From Bordetella sp. (GTDB lineage Bacteria > Pseudomonadota > Alphaproteobacteria > Caulobacterales > Caulobacteraceae): a DNA stretch of 33,024 nt. Both the position numbers and the translations under genes were made by a program. Below are positions 17,125 through 23,708 of this stretch, piece by piece. The stretch spans positions 1-33,024 of the forward strand of contig JAFKFS010000041.1 in assembly GCA_017308115.1 (NCBI GenBank), written 5' to 3'. Numbering within the stretch: position 1 is the stretch's first letter; every line of letters begins with the position of its first letter. The notes beneath the pieces were generated by a model that did no database searches, was not told the origin of the DNA, and worked only from the letters and a program-made list of their open reading frames with translations.

Positions 17125-17915
17125 GCCTTGGCTTCCCAGAACGCGTCCTCGTATTCGGGACCGTAGATTTCGATCAGGCGCTTGGTGTCCAGGCCGGTCG
17201 AGGGCCCGTCATAGACCACCTTGCCCTTCTGCAGGGCGATGACGCGGTCGCAATAGCGGATGGCGTAGTCGACCTGGTGCAGGGTGACGATCACGCCCAT
17301 GCCGTCGCGCTTGTTCAGCTCGACCAGCAGTTCCATGACCTTGCGGGCCGACACGGGGTCGAGCGAGGCGACCGGCTCGTCGGCCAGGATGGCCTTGGCG
17401 CCCTGGACGATGGCGCGGGCGATGGCGCCGCGCTGCTGCTGGCCGCCCGACAGGGTGTTGGCGCGCTGGGCGGCGTAGTCGGACACGCCTACGCGGTGCA
17501 GGGCCGCCATGGCCTTGGCCTTGTCCGCGCCCGGCCAGGCGCCGAACAGGCCGCGCCACGACGGCAGGCGCCCCAGGGCGCCCAGCATGACGTTGGAGAA
17601 CAGGCTCAGCCGCCCCACCAGGTTGAACTGCTGGAAGATCATGCCCAGGCGGCTGCGCGCGCGGCGCACGGCGCCTGTGACGCGGCCGTTCTGCTGAACG
17701 ACGTCGCCGAAGACGGTGATGGTCCCGCCGGGATCGATGGGGTGAAGGCCCGTGATCGAACGCAGCAGGGTGGACTTGCCCGAACCGGACGGACCGATCA
17801 GGGCGACCATTTCACCGGCGCCGACCTCGACGGACACGCCGTCGAGCGCCTTTCTGGCCCCGTAGGTCTTCGAGACGTCGCGAACGGACGCGACGGCGGC
17901 TGTTGAAGAACTCAT
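17121..17915 (-). CDS. phnC: Phosphonate/phosphite ABC transporter ATP-binding protein
   Basis: A 264-residue ABC ATPase energising PhnDE. Walker A GPSGSGKST is at 41-49, Q-loop FQQFNLVGRL at 94-103, signature LSGGQQQR at 155-162, and Walker B ILADEP at 176-181, followed by the switch His in TLHQVDYA. These match PhnC proteins. ATG 17915 is chosen because homology begins there (SSSTAAVASVRDVSKTYG); a longer in-frame TTG start exists at 17978, and neither has a strong ribosome site. It is divergent from the decarboxylase gene across a 275-bp region that holds a CTGTCAT half-Pho site on the phnC side and the decarboxylase leader on the other. Confidence 0.93.
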   Translation of the reverse strand: MSSSTAAVASVRDVSKTYGARKALDGVSVEVGAGEMVALIGPSGSGKSTLLRSITGLHPIDPGGTITVFGDVVQQNGRVTGAVRRARSRLGMIFQQFNLVGRLSLFSNVMLGALGRLPSWRGLFGAWPGADKAKAMAALHRVGVSDYAAQRANTLSGGQQQRGAIARAIVQGAKAILADEPVASLDPVSARKVMELLVELNKRDGMGVIVTLHQVDYAIRYCDRVIALQKGKVVYDGPSTGLDTKRLIEIYGPEYEDAFWEAKA

Positions 17916-18053
17916 GAACCCATGGATGAGGTTGCGACAAAGGGGGCGCCGCATGACGCGAGACGGGCGCAAGGGCAAGTCTTAATGGCATGTCTGCGTC
18001 GATTTCGTCCAGTGCGGCGCCGACACGAGGGGAAGGCCGCAGGATGCGGACCG

Positions 18054-18190
18054 TGCAACCCCGCCATGAAATTTCCGCTTTACATGACAGCCCAATATCC
18101 CCATATCGCGCGTTCCGGCGGACCCCGTAGGTCCCAACTTGCGCCGCTAACGCCGGTCTGGGTTCAACAATCATCAGGGGGTTACGTGAG
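18054..18190 (+). ncRNA. Structured leader RNA candidate of the ornithine decarboxylase gene (speF-like)
   Basis: The 5' region of the decarboxylase gene can fold as nested stems: CCGGCG (18115-18120) with CGCCGG (18151-18156), enclosing GGACC-CCGTA-GGTCC (18120-18134). An outer pairing of AACCCC (18057-18062) with GGGGTT (18178-18183) would cover the likely ribosome-binding CAGGGGG just before the TTG start. Alphaproteobacterial ornithine decarboxylase genes are known to carry a conserved leader motif called speF. Identity with that family is an inference from position and structure; I could not align it to the consensus. Confidence 0.45.
18084..18090 (-). promoter_or_regulatory. Half Pho-box (CTGTCAT) upstream of phnC
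   Basis: A perfect CTGTCAT on the phnC strand about 170 bp before its start, but the next unit 11 bp on (AGCGGAA) does not match. It gains weight only because two other Pho-like sites lie before functionally related genes. It also overlaps the start of the decarboxylase leader region. Confidence 0.25.
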
Positions 18191-19453
18191 TTGCACACGT
18201 ACCAGCTTCCCCTGGACCTGGTCCGTCAGCGGTCCCCGGAGCGTCCGGTCGCACTCGTGCGTCCGCGCTCCGTCGCCGTAGCGGCGCAGTGGTTCCAGGA
18301 TAATCTGAAAGCCGACGTCTTCTATGCGGTGAAGGCCAACCCTTCGCGCTGGGTCATCGAGACCCTGGTGGAAGCGGGCGTCAACGCCTTCGACGTCGCC
18401 TCCCTGGCCGAGATCGAACTGGTTCGCTCGGTCAGCCCGAACGCGCGCCTGGCCTTCATGCACCCGGTCAAGAGCCGCGGCGCGATCCGTGCGGCCTACG
18501 CCGACCACGGCGTGCGCACCTTCGTGCTCGACAGCCATGACGAACTGACCAAGATCCTCGAGGCCACCGGCCACGCCGAGGACCTGAATCTGGTCGTGCG
18601 CATGGGCGTGTCGGCGGACGGCGCCGCCTATTCCCTGTCGGGCAAGTTCGGCGTCTCGCCGGACCAGGCCCCCGCCCTGCTGCTGGCCGTGCGCCATGCG
18701 GTCAGGGACGGCCTGATGGGCGTCAGCTTCCACGTCGGTTCGCAATGCATGCGCCCCTCGGCCTACGAGGCGGCGATGACCCAGGTCGGCCGCGCCATCA
18801 AGAAGGCGGGCGTCTTCGTCGACATCGTCGACGTCGGCGGCGGCTTCCCCTCGGTCTATCCGGGCATGGTCCCGCCGGACCTGAGCGAATACGCCGACGC
18901 CATCCATCGCGGCTTCGGCGAGATGCCGGTGTCGGAAACGACCGAGCTGTGGTGCGAGCCCGGCCGGGCGCTGGTGGCCGAGTCGTCGTCGGTGCTGTGC
19001 CGCGTGGACCTGCGCAAGGGCGACGCCCTGTATCTGAACGACGGGTCCTACGGCTCGCTGTTCGACGCCACCCACTCGCGCTGGCCCTTCCCGACCAAGC
19101 TGGTCCGGGACGGTGAATCCTCGTCGGAGCTGAAGCCCTTTCGCTTCTATGGTCCGACCTGCGACAGCATCGACCACATGCCGGGCCCGTTCTGGCTGCC
19201 CGCCGACGTCAAGGAAGGCGACTTCATCGAGATCGGCATGCTGGGCGCCTACGGCGTGGCCATGACGACCGGCTTCAACGGCTATGGCGAGCATGAGATC
19301 GCCGTGGTCGAGGACGCCCCCATGGGCTCGATGTACGGCCTGGCGCCGCGCTCCATCCCGACCGTGCGCACCACGGCCGAGGAGAACGCCCGCAAGGTCG
19401 TCCGCCTGTCGCGGCCCAAGGGCAAGGCAGGCCAGCGCAAGCGCAAGCGCTGA
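18191..19453 (+). CDS. Type III PLP-dependent decarboxylase (ornithine decarboxylase-like)
   Basis: A 420-residue alanine-racemase-fold decarboxylase, most likely converting ornithine to putrescine; lysine or diaminopimelate activity cannot be excluded. The PLP Lys48 lies in FYAVKANP, HVGSQC follows, the phosphate-binding glycine loop is VDVGGGFPSVYPGM, and CEPGRALVAE binds the pyridine/phosphate side. The active-site Cys contributed across the dimer is in YGPTCDSIDHM, as in eukaryotic-type ODC. The C-terminus is a basic Lys/Arg tail (GKAGQRKRKR). The start is TTG 18191 with CAGGGGG about 10 bases upstream; the weak codon suggests regulated translation together with the structured leader. The DHS-like gene follows 125 bp downstream, giving a putrescine-to-triamine pathway. 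Confidence 0.87.
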   Translation: MHTYQLPLDLVRQRSPERPVALVRPRSVAVAAQWFQDNLKADVFYAVKANPSRWVIETLVEAGVNAFDVASLAEIELVRSVSPNARLAFMHPVKSRGAIRAAYADHGVRTFVLDSHDELTKILEATGHAEDLNLVVRMGVSADGAAYSLSGKFGVSPDQAPALLLAVRHAVRDGLMGVSFHVGSQCMRPSAYEAAMTQVGRAIKKAGVFVDIVDVGGGFPSVYPGMVPPDLSEYADAIHRGFGEMPVSETTELWCEPGRALVAESSSVLCRVDLRKGDALYLNDGSYGSLFDATHSRWPFPTKLVRDGESSSELKPFRFYGPTCDSIDHMPGPFWLPADVKEGDFIEIGMLGAYGVAMTTGFNGYGEHEIAVVEDAPMGSMYGLAPRSIPTVRTTAEENARKVVRLSRPKGKAGQRKRKR

Positions 19454-19504
19454 TCCACAGCATCACGCCTTGAACCGAAAATGTCTCAAGGCTTTGGTAC
19501 AAGC

Positions 19505-19532
19505 AGCGGCCCGTCGCTCCGTCCGGGCCGCT
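19505..19532 (+). terminator. Hairpin between the decarboxylase and DHS-like genes
   Basis: Perfect 9-bp arms AGCGGCCCG/CGGGCCGCT around a 10-base loop, followed by GTTCCTTATT. It lies 51 bp past the decarboxylase stop and about 46 bp before the next start, so it could end transcription or only reduce read-through to the DHS-like gene. Confidence 0.6.
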
Positions 19533-19578
19533 GTTCCTTATTGACGACGGGCGCTCAAACCAAAGGGAAACCCGAGAG

Positions 19579-20631
19579 ATGAACGCACCGGTTCGTTCCA
19601 ACGCCAAGGCGGAGCTCCTGGCCAAGACGGTCGAGCACGTCGACATCACCAGCTTCGACGCGCGCCCGATCATCGATTCCATGCGCAAGATGTCGTTCAG
19701 CTCGCGCGACACCGCCCGAGCGGCCGACATCTTCAACATGGCCCTGGAAGACCAGGCCTGCTCGCCGTGGCTGATCCTGGCCGGTTCGACCTCGGCCGGC
19801 GGCTGCATGGACGTCTACCGCGACATGGTGAAGTTCGGCATGGTCGACGCCGTGGTCGCCACCGGCGCCTCCATCGTCGACATGGACTTCTTCGAGGCCC
19901 TGGGCTTCAAGCACTATCAGGCCGCCGGCCAGGTGGACGACAACGTCCTGCGTTCGCACTACATCGACCGCATCTACGACACCTACATCGACGAAGAAGA
20001 GCTGCAGGCCTGCGACCACGCCATCTATGAGATCGCCAACCGCCTGGAGCCGCGCGGCTATTCCTCGCGCGAGTTCATCTGGGAGATGGGCAAGTGGCTG
20101 TCGGAAGGCAACGCCAAGAAGCCCGGCTCGCTGATCCAGACCGCCTATGAAGAAGGCGCGCCGATCTTCTGCCCGGCCTTCGTCGACTCCTCGGCCGGCT
20201 TCGGCCTGGTCAAGCACCAGAAGGAGCGCATGGCCGAGGGCAAGCCCTATATGATGATCGACGCCGTGGCGGACTTCCGCGAACTGACCGACATCAAGAT
20301 CGCGGCGGGCGTCACCGGCCTGTTCATGGTCGGCGGCGGCGTGCCGAAGAACTTCGCCCAGGACACCGTCGTCTGCGCCGAGATCCTCGGCGTCGAGGCC
20401 GACATGCACAAGTATGCGGTCCAGATCACGGTCGCCGACGTGCGCGACGGCGCCTGCTCGTCCTCGACGCTGCAGGAGGCCGCCTCCTGGGGCAAGGTCC
20501 AGACCACCTACGAACAGATGGTCTTCGCCGAAGCCACGACCGTCGTGCCGCTGATCGGTTCGGACGCCTATCACCGCGGCGCCTGGAAGAAGCGCGAGCC
20601 GCGCCGCTGGAACAAGCTGTTCGGCAAGTAA
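19579..20631 (+). CDS. Deoxyhypusine synthase-like protein (probable homospermidine synthase)
   Basis: A 350-residue NAD-dependent aminobutyl-transferase of the deoxyhypusine synthase family. Bacteria lack eIF5A, and bacterial members paired with ornithine decarboxylase are thought to make sym-homospermidine from two putrescines. NAD-binding regions are LAGSTSAGG (68-75), ATGASIVDMD (94-103) and FMVGGGVPKNFAQD (249-262). The catalytic lysine that forms the enzyme-substrate imine in deoxyhypusine synthase is kept as Lys306 in EAASWGKVQT. The ATG at 19579 follows GGGAAACCCGAGAG. It sits after the decarboxylase and before a strong terminator. Spermidine as aminobutyl donor, or another acceptor such as agmatine, is possible; product specificity cannot be read from sequence. 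Confidence 0.87.
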   Translation: MNAPVRSNAKAELLAKTVEHVDITSFDARPIIDSMRKMSFSSRDTARAADIFNMALEDQACSPWLILAGSTSAGGCMDVYRDMVKFGMVDAVVATGASIVDMDFFEALGFKHYQAAGQVDDNVLRSHYIDRIYDTYIDEEELQACDHAIYEIANRLEPRGYSSREFIWEMGKWLSEGNAKKPGSLIQTAYEEGAPIFCPAFVDSSAGFGLVKHQKERMAEGKPYMMIDAVADFRELTDIKIAAGVTGLFMVGGGVPKNFAQDTVVCAEILGVEADMHKYAVQITVADVRDGACSSSTLQEAASWGKVQTTYEQMVFAEATTVVPLIGSDAYHRGAWKKREPRRWNKLFGK

Positions 20632-20653
20632 GACCGCACGACAGGAAACCAAG

Positions 20654-20684
20654 GGGCCGGCGGAGCGATCCGCCGGCCCTTTTT
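20654..20684 (+). terminator. Rho-independent terminator of the polyamine cluster
   Basis: GGGCCGGCGGA-GCGA-TCCGCCGGCCC followed by TTTTT: a perfect 11-bp GC stem, four-base loop and T run, 22 bp after the DHS-like stop codon. Confidence 0.93.
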
Positions 20685-20769
20685 CGTGCGCGGCCCCCGG
20701 GTGCGCGGCCGCCGTCGGGAACCTCCGTGCGGCCGGTCCGCTTGTCTTTCTCGAGCAAGGAGACAATCC

Positions 20770-21090
20770 ATGACCGATCCAGCCCCCGAGAACCAGGACG
20801 CCCGCGAAGCCGCCGCCATGGGCGAAAAGCCCGATCGGGGCCATGTCGAGGACGCCCTCAAGAAGGCCCTGCAAGGCAGCGATTCCGGCTCAGACACCCG
20901 CGCCGGTTCGTTGCGGGGCGGATCGGCCTCCGGCTCCGAGATCGACCCGGACCAGGACGCCATCAACGCCGACATCGCCCGCCAGGGCCGGGCGACGGCC
21001 GAAACCCGGGGTCGTCCGGCCGGCGGACCGGAGCAGGCGCGCAAATCCACGGGCCAGCCCGGCGACGACGTAGACGCTCCCACCGGTTGA
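20770..21090 (+). CDS. Small hydrophilic protein of unknown function
   Basis: A 106-residue, low-complexity, probably disordered protein rich in Gly, Asp, Ser, Ala and Arg (MTDPAPENQDAREAA; DSGSDTRAGSLRGGSASGS; DQDAINADIARQGRATAE). No hydrophobic core, signal peptide or recognisable domain is visible. AGGAG sits 7 bases before ATG 20770, an excellent ribosome site, which is the main reason to call it a real gene and to reject the longer frame starting upstream. It stands alone between a terminator and the lipoprotein gene. A stress-related or DNA-associated role would be speculation. Confidence 0.6.
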   Translation: MTDPAPENQDAREAAAMGEKPDRGHVEDALKKALQGSDSGSDTRAGSLRGGSASGSEIDPDQDAINADIARQGRATAETRGRPAGGPEQARKSTGQPGDDVDAPTG

Positions 21091-21160
21091 ACCGCCTTGC
21101 TGCGGCCGCATGGATAGGCCACGGTGCGAATGGTGACATGGGATTAAGGACGTAGGCTGA

Positions 21161-21673
21161 ATGAAGCGTAGCGTGGCGACCGTCGTCTTGGCGCTGAGCG
21201 TCGGCCTGGCGGCGTGCGATGACCGCAGTCAGGCCGCTCCCGGAGAGGGATCGTCCTCTGAAACCGCCGCCGAACCGGCCTTGGACGCCGCGCCCGCGTC
21301 GGCCGCGTCGGCGGCTTCTGCGCCGCCTCCCGCTGCGGAAACGCCCGCGACGGCGCTCGACGGCGCGCCCGCCTTCGCCGCCCTCTATCCCGGCGCCCGG
21401 ACCGAGGGCGCGCCCCTGACCGCGTCCGGACCCGGCGGCCCGGGCGGCATCGTCACCTTCACCACAGAGGCCACGCCTGATGCGGTGATCGACTTCTATC
21501 GTCGGCGGGCGGAGCAGGCGGGCCTGTCCCCGATCATGGCCATGAACCAGGGTGAGGCCCGGGCCTACGGCGCGTCCGCCCGTACGGACAAGGGGGCCAG
21601 CCTTCAGGTCGTCGCCGCGCCCGGCGAGGACGGGCTGACCTCGGTGCAACTGAGCTGGAACGGCGGCGCGTGA
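21161..21673 (+). CDS. Putative lipoprotein of unknown function
   Basis: A 170-residue secreted lipoprotein: signal MKRSVATVVLALSVGLAAC with lipid Cys19, then a long Ala/Pro/Glu-rich linker (20-65), then a small globular domain of about 100 residues (FAALYPGARTEGAPL; IVTFTTEATPDAVIDFYRRR; VQLSWNGG). The YPGA..VTFTT..PDAVIDFYR..AEQAGL pattern looks like a compact alpha/beta periplasmic domain; I recognise no function. The stop codon overlaps the GTG start of the acid phosphatase gene by 4 bp, so the two proteins are made together and may cooperate in the periplasm. Confidence 0.7.
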   Translation: MKRSVATVVLALSVGLAACDDRSQAAPGEGSSSETAAEPALDAAPASAASAASAPPPAAETPATALDGAPAFAALYPGARTEGAPLTASGPGGPGGIVTFTTEATPDAVIDFYRRRAEQAGLSPIMAMNQGEARAYGASARTDKGASLQVVAAPGEDGLTSVQLSWNGGA

Positions 21674-22488
21674 TCCGACGCCCGGCCCTTGCGACGGCCG
21701 TCGCCGCCGCCCTTCTTCTGGGCGCCTGCGCCGGAACCCCCGCAGCGCTGCGGCCGGAGGCGGCGCGCGCGGCGTCCGCGCCGTCCGGCTATCTCGAGGC
21801 CGCCGCGATCGAGACGCTGGCCGCCGCCCTGCCGCCCCCGCCCGCCCCCGGTTCGGCCGTCGATCAGGCGGACAAGGCGCGCTCGACCCGCATGGCGGCG
21901 CTGGAGAACACCGACCGCTGGCTGCTGGCCGCCGCCCACGCCGAACTGCGTCCGCCCCTGGCCCTGCAGCATTTCAACTGTCCCCTGGGCCTGCGGCTGG
22001 AGCCGCAGGAGACGCCGTCACTGACCCGCCTGATGCAGCGCCTGTTTCACGACGCGGACTCCGCCGCCGAGGCGGTCAAGGCGCGCGCCTTCCGCCCCCG
22101 GCCCGTCGGCGACGATCCGGGCCGCCAGGCGTGCCAGCGCCTGACCGAGGCCGGACGTCGAAGCGCCTCCTACCCGTCCGGCAGCGCCACGGTCGCCGTC
22201 GTCTATGGCGAGGCCTTCGCCGCTCTGGACCCCAGCCGAGCGGCCGAAGTCCGCCGCATGGCTCATGAGATCGGACGGAGCCGACTGGTCTGCGCCATGC
22301 ACTATCCCAGCGACGTCGCCGCCGGCGAGGACCTGGGCCGCGCCGTCTTCGCCGCCGCCGCAGAACGGACGGCGTTCGCCGCCGACCTGGCCGCCGCCCG
22401 CGCCGAACTGAGGGCCTTGCGCGGGCGCGGCGCGACGGCGCCCGGCTGCGCCTCCGAGGCCCTGGCCCTGGCGACGCCCCTCCCCTGA
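21670..22488 (+). CDS. PAP2-superfamily class A acid phosphatase-like lipoprotein
   Basis: A 272-residue periplasmic phosphatase-like protein with a lipoprotein signal (lipid Cys20 in LLLGAC). The three PAP2 motifs are in order: KX6RP at Lys137-Pro145, PSG-S at 169-172, and SRX5HX3D at Ser204-Asp215 with nucleophile His211. The second motif is normally PSGH; here the His, which protonates the leaving group in bacterial class A acid phosphatases, is Ser172. Catalysis may be weakened, altered or taken over by another residue. GTG 21670 overlaps the upstream lipoprotein stop (GTGA). The C-terminal helix is Ala/Arg-rich. Such enzymes release phosphate from organic phosphates in the periplasm, which fits the phosphorus theme nearby, but no Pho box was found upstream. 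Confidence 0.75.
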   Translation: MIRRPALATAVAAALLLGACAGTPAALRPEAARAASAPSGYLEAAAIETLAAALPPPPAPGSAVDQADKARSTRMAALENTDRWLLAAAHAELRPPLALQHFNCPLGLRLEPQETPSLTRLMQRLFHDADSAAEAVKARAFRPRPVGDDPGRQACQRLTEAGRRSASYPSGSATVAVVYGEAFAALDPSRAAEVRRMAHEIGRSRLVCAMHYPSDVAAGEDLGRAVFAAAAERTAFAADLAAARAELRALRGRGATAPGCASEALALATPLP

Positions 22489-22522
22489 CGGCGCCCCCGA
22501 CCCTGATGGCGACCCGACCCTG

Positions 22523-23494
22523 ATGGCGGCTCTGCTGGCGGGACTGTTCCTGGCCGGCGGGCTTCAGGCCTGGTCGCCGCCCGCCGCCCGTCCGTGCGAC
22601 GCCGCCGAGCTGGCCGCGCTGACGGCCCAGACCACCGAGCCCTATCGCCTGGCCTGCCGCGCGGTCCTGACGCCGGGACAGGCGATCACGCGACCCGTCC
22701 TGATCCAGGGCGCCGAGGCATCAGGCGCGGGCCTGGATTGCGCGGGCGGGGCGGTCGGCCGCCCCGGCGCCGCCGTGACCGCCCGCACGCCCGCCCTCGC
22801 CGTCTGGTCGCGTCGCATCACCGCCGACCGCTGGAGCCGCCCCACCGACGTTCGCATTTCGCGCTGCCTGATCCACGGCTCGGTGCGGATCTGGGGCATG
22901 GGGTCGGATGGAAGCTATGACGACCTGCGCGCCTCCTCCCGCACGGCGGAGCATACGGCCGCCGCCCAAGCCGCCGCGCCCAGCCACATCGTCCTCGATC
23001 AGGTGACCATTCGCGGCGCGGGGTCCATCCCCCTCTACGTCGGTCCCGGCGTCACACGGTTGAGCTTGACGCGCTCGACGCTGGAGGGGCGAAGCGTCGC
23101 CACGGCCCTCTATCTGGACGCCGAAAGCGCCGACAACCAGATCGAGGGCAATCTGTTCCGCACCCGGACAGCGCGGGAGATGATCGCCGTCGACGGCTCG
23201 GCGCGAAACCGGATCGTCGGCAACCGCTTCGAACTGGGCGGCCGTCCCGGCGTCTTCCTGTACCGCAACTGCGGCGAGCGCGGAGTCATCCGGCACCAGA
23301 CGCCCTCCTACAACACCATTACCGACAATCTCTTCAGCGGCGCGTCCCGGCTGCGCCCGCGTCTGGTCGTGGAAAACGCCCGCCAGGGGCGACGCTCCTA
23401 TTGCGGCGATGACAAAGGCTACCCCTGGGGAAGCAGCGCCGACGACCGGGACGGGAGCTCACACAACGTCGTTCGTTACAATTTTAGGAATTGA
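22523..23494 (+). CDS. Secreted right-handed beta-helix protein
   Basis: A 323-residue protein with a hydrophobic N-terminus (MAALLAGLFLAGGLQAW, a probable signal peptide) followed by beta-helix rungs: VRISRCLIHGSVRIWG, IVLDQVTIRGAGSIPLYVG, LSLTRSTLEGRSVATALYLD, NQIEGNLFRTRTAREMIAVDG, NRIVGNRFELGG and YNTITDNLFSGA. This is the pectate-lyase/NosD-type solenoid, often binding or cleaving polysaccharides; no catalytic residues are assigned. ATG 22523 overlaps the stop of a five-codon ORF (22506-22523), and both lie in a 17-bp tandem duplication (22496-22529), an odd start region without a clear ribosome site. It lies 34 bp after the acid phosphatase and may be cotranscribed. The last codons run into markedly AT-rich DNA. 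Confidence 0.7.
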   Translation: MAALLAGLFLAGGLQAWSPPAARPCDAAELAALTAQTTEPYRLACRAVLTPGQAITRPVLIQGAEASGAGLDCAGGAVGRPGAAVTARTPALAVWSRRITADRWSRPTDVRISRCLIHGSVRIWGMGSDGSYDDLRASSRTAEHTAAAQAAAPSHIVLDQVTIRGAGSIPLYVGPGVTRLSLTRSTLEGRSVATALYLDAESADNQIEGNLFRTRTAREMIAVDGSARNRIVGNRFELGGRPGVFLYRNCGERGVIRHQTPSYNTITDNLFSGASRLRPRLVVENARQGRRSYCGDDKGYPWGSSADDRDGSSHNVVRYNFRN

Positions 23495-23600
23495 GAACAT
23501 TTTTCGCCGACTATTCCGAATATTCTTCATTGATCGGTATTATTTTCTGCAACGCGCCGTTATTGACGTAATTTCGACTTGCTTGCGGCAGGCCTCGCCG
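23481..23600. promoter_or_regulatory. AT-rich upstream region of TonB receptor 1
   Basis: About 100 bp here are strongly AT-rich against a background near two-thirds GC, covering the end of the beta-helix gene and the gap before the receptor gene. This is where the receptor promoter would be expected. TTGATC and TTGACG could serve as -35 elements, but no -10 partner at standard spacing is convincing. Confidence 0.4.
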
Positions 23601-23708
23601 TAATGTCCCCCTCCGCAGGGCGACGGGCCCTGATGTGTCACGAGCTGTCGATCGGCGCCTTCATGAGGAGCTGACGGCGGCTTGTTTTGTTCAGGAGAGG
23701 GTCTCTTT

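Noticed and set aside
19579-20631. True deoxyhypusine synthase acting on eIF5A
   Set aside because: Bacteria have no eIF5A; pairing with a decarboxylase supports a polyamine substrate.
23634-23652. TGTCA and TGTCG repeat upstream of TonB receptor 1 as a Pho box
   Set aside because: The period is 10 bp, not 11, and the second unit is degenerate; not good enough to call.
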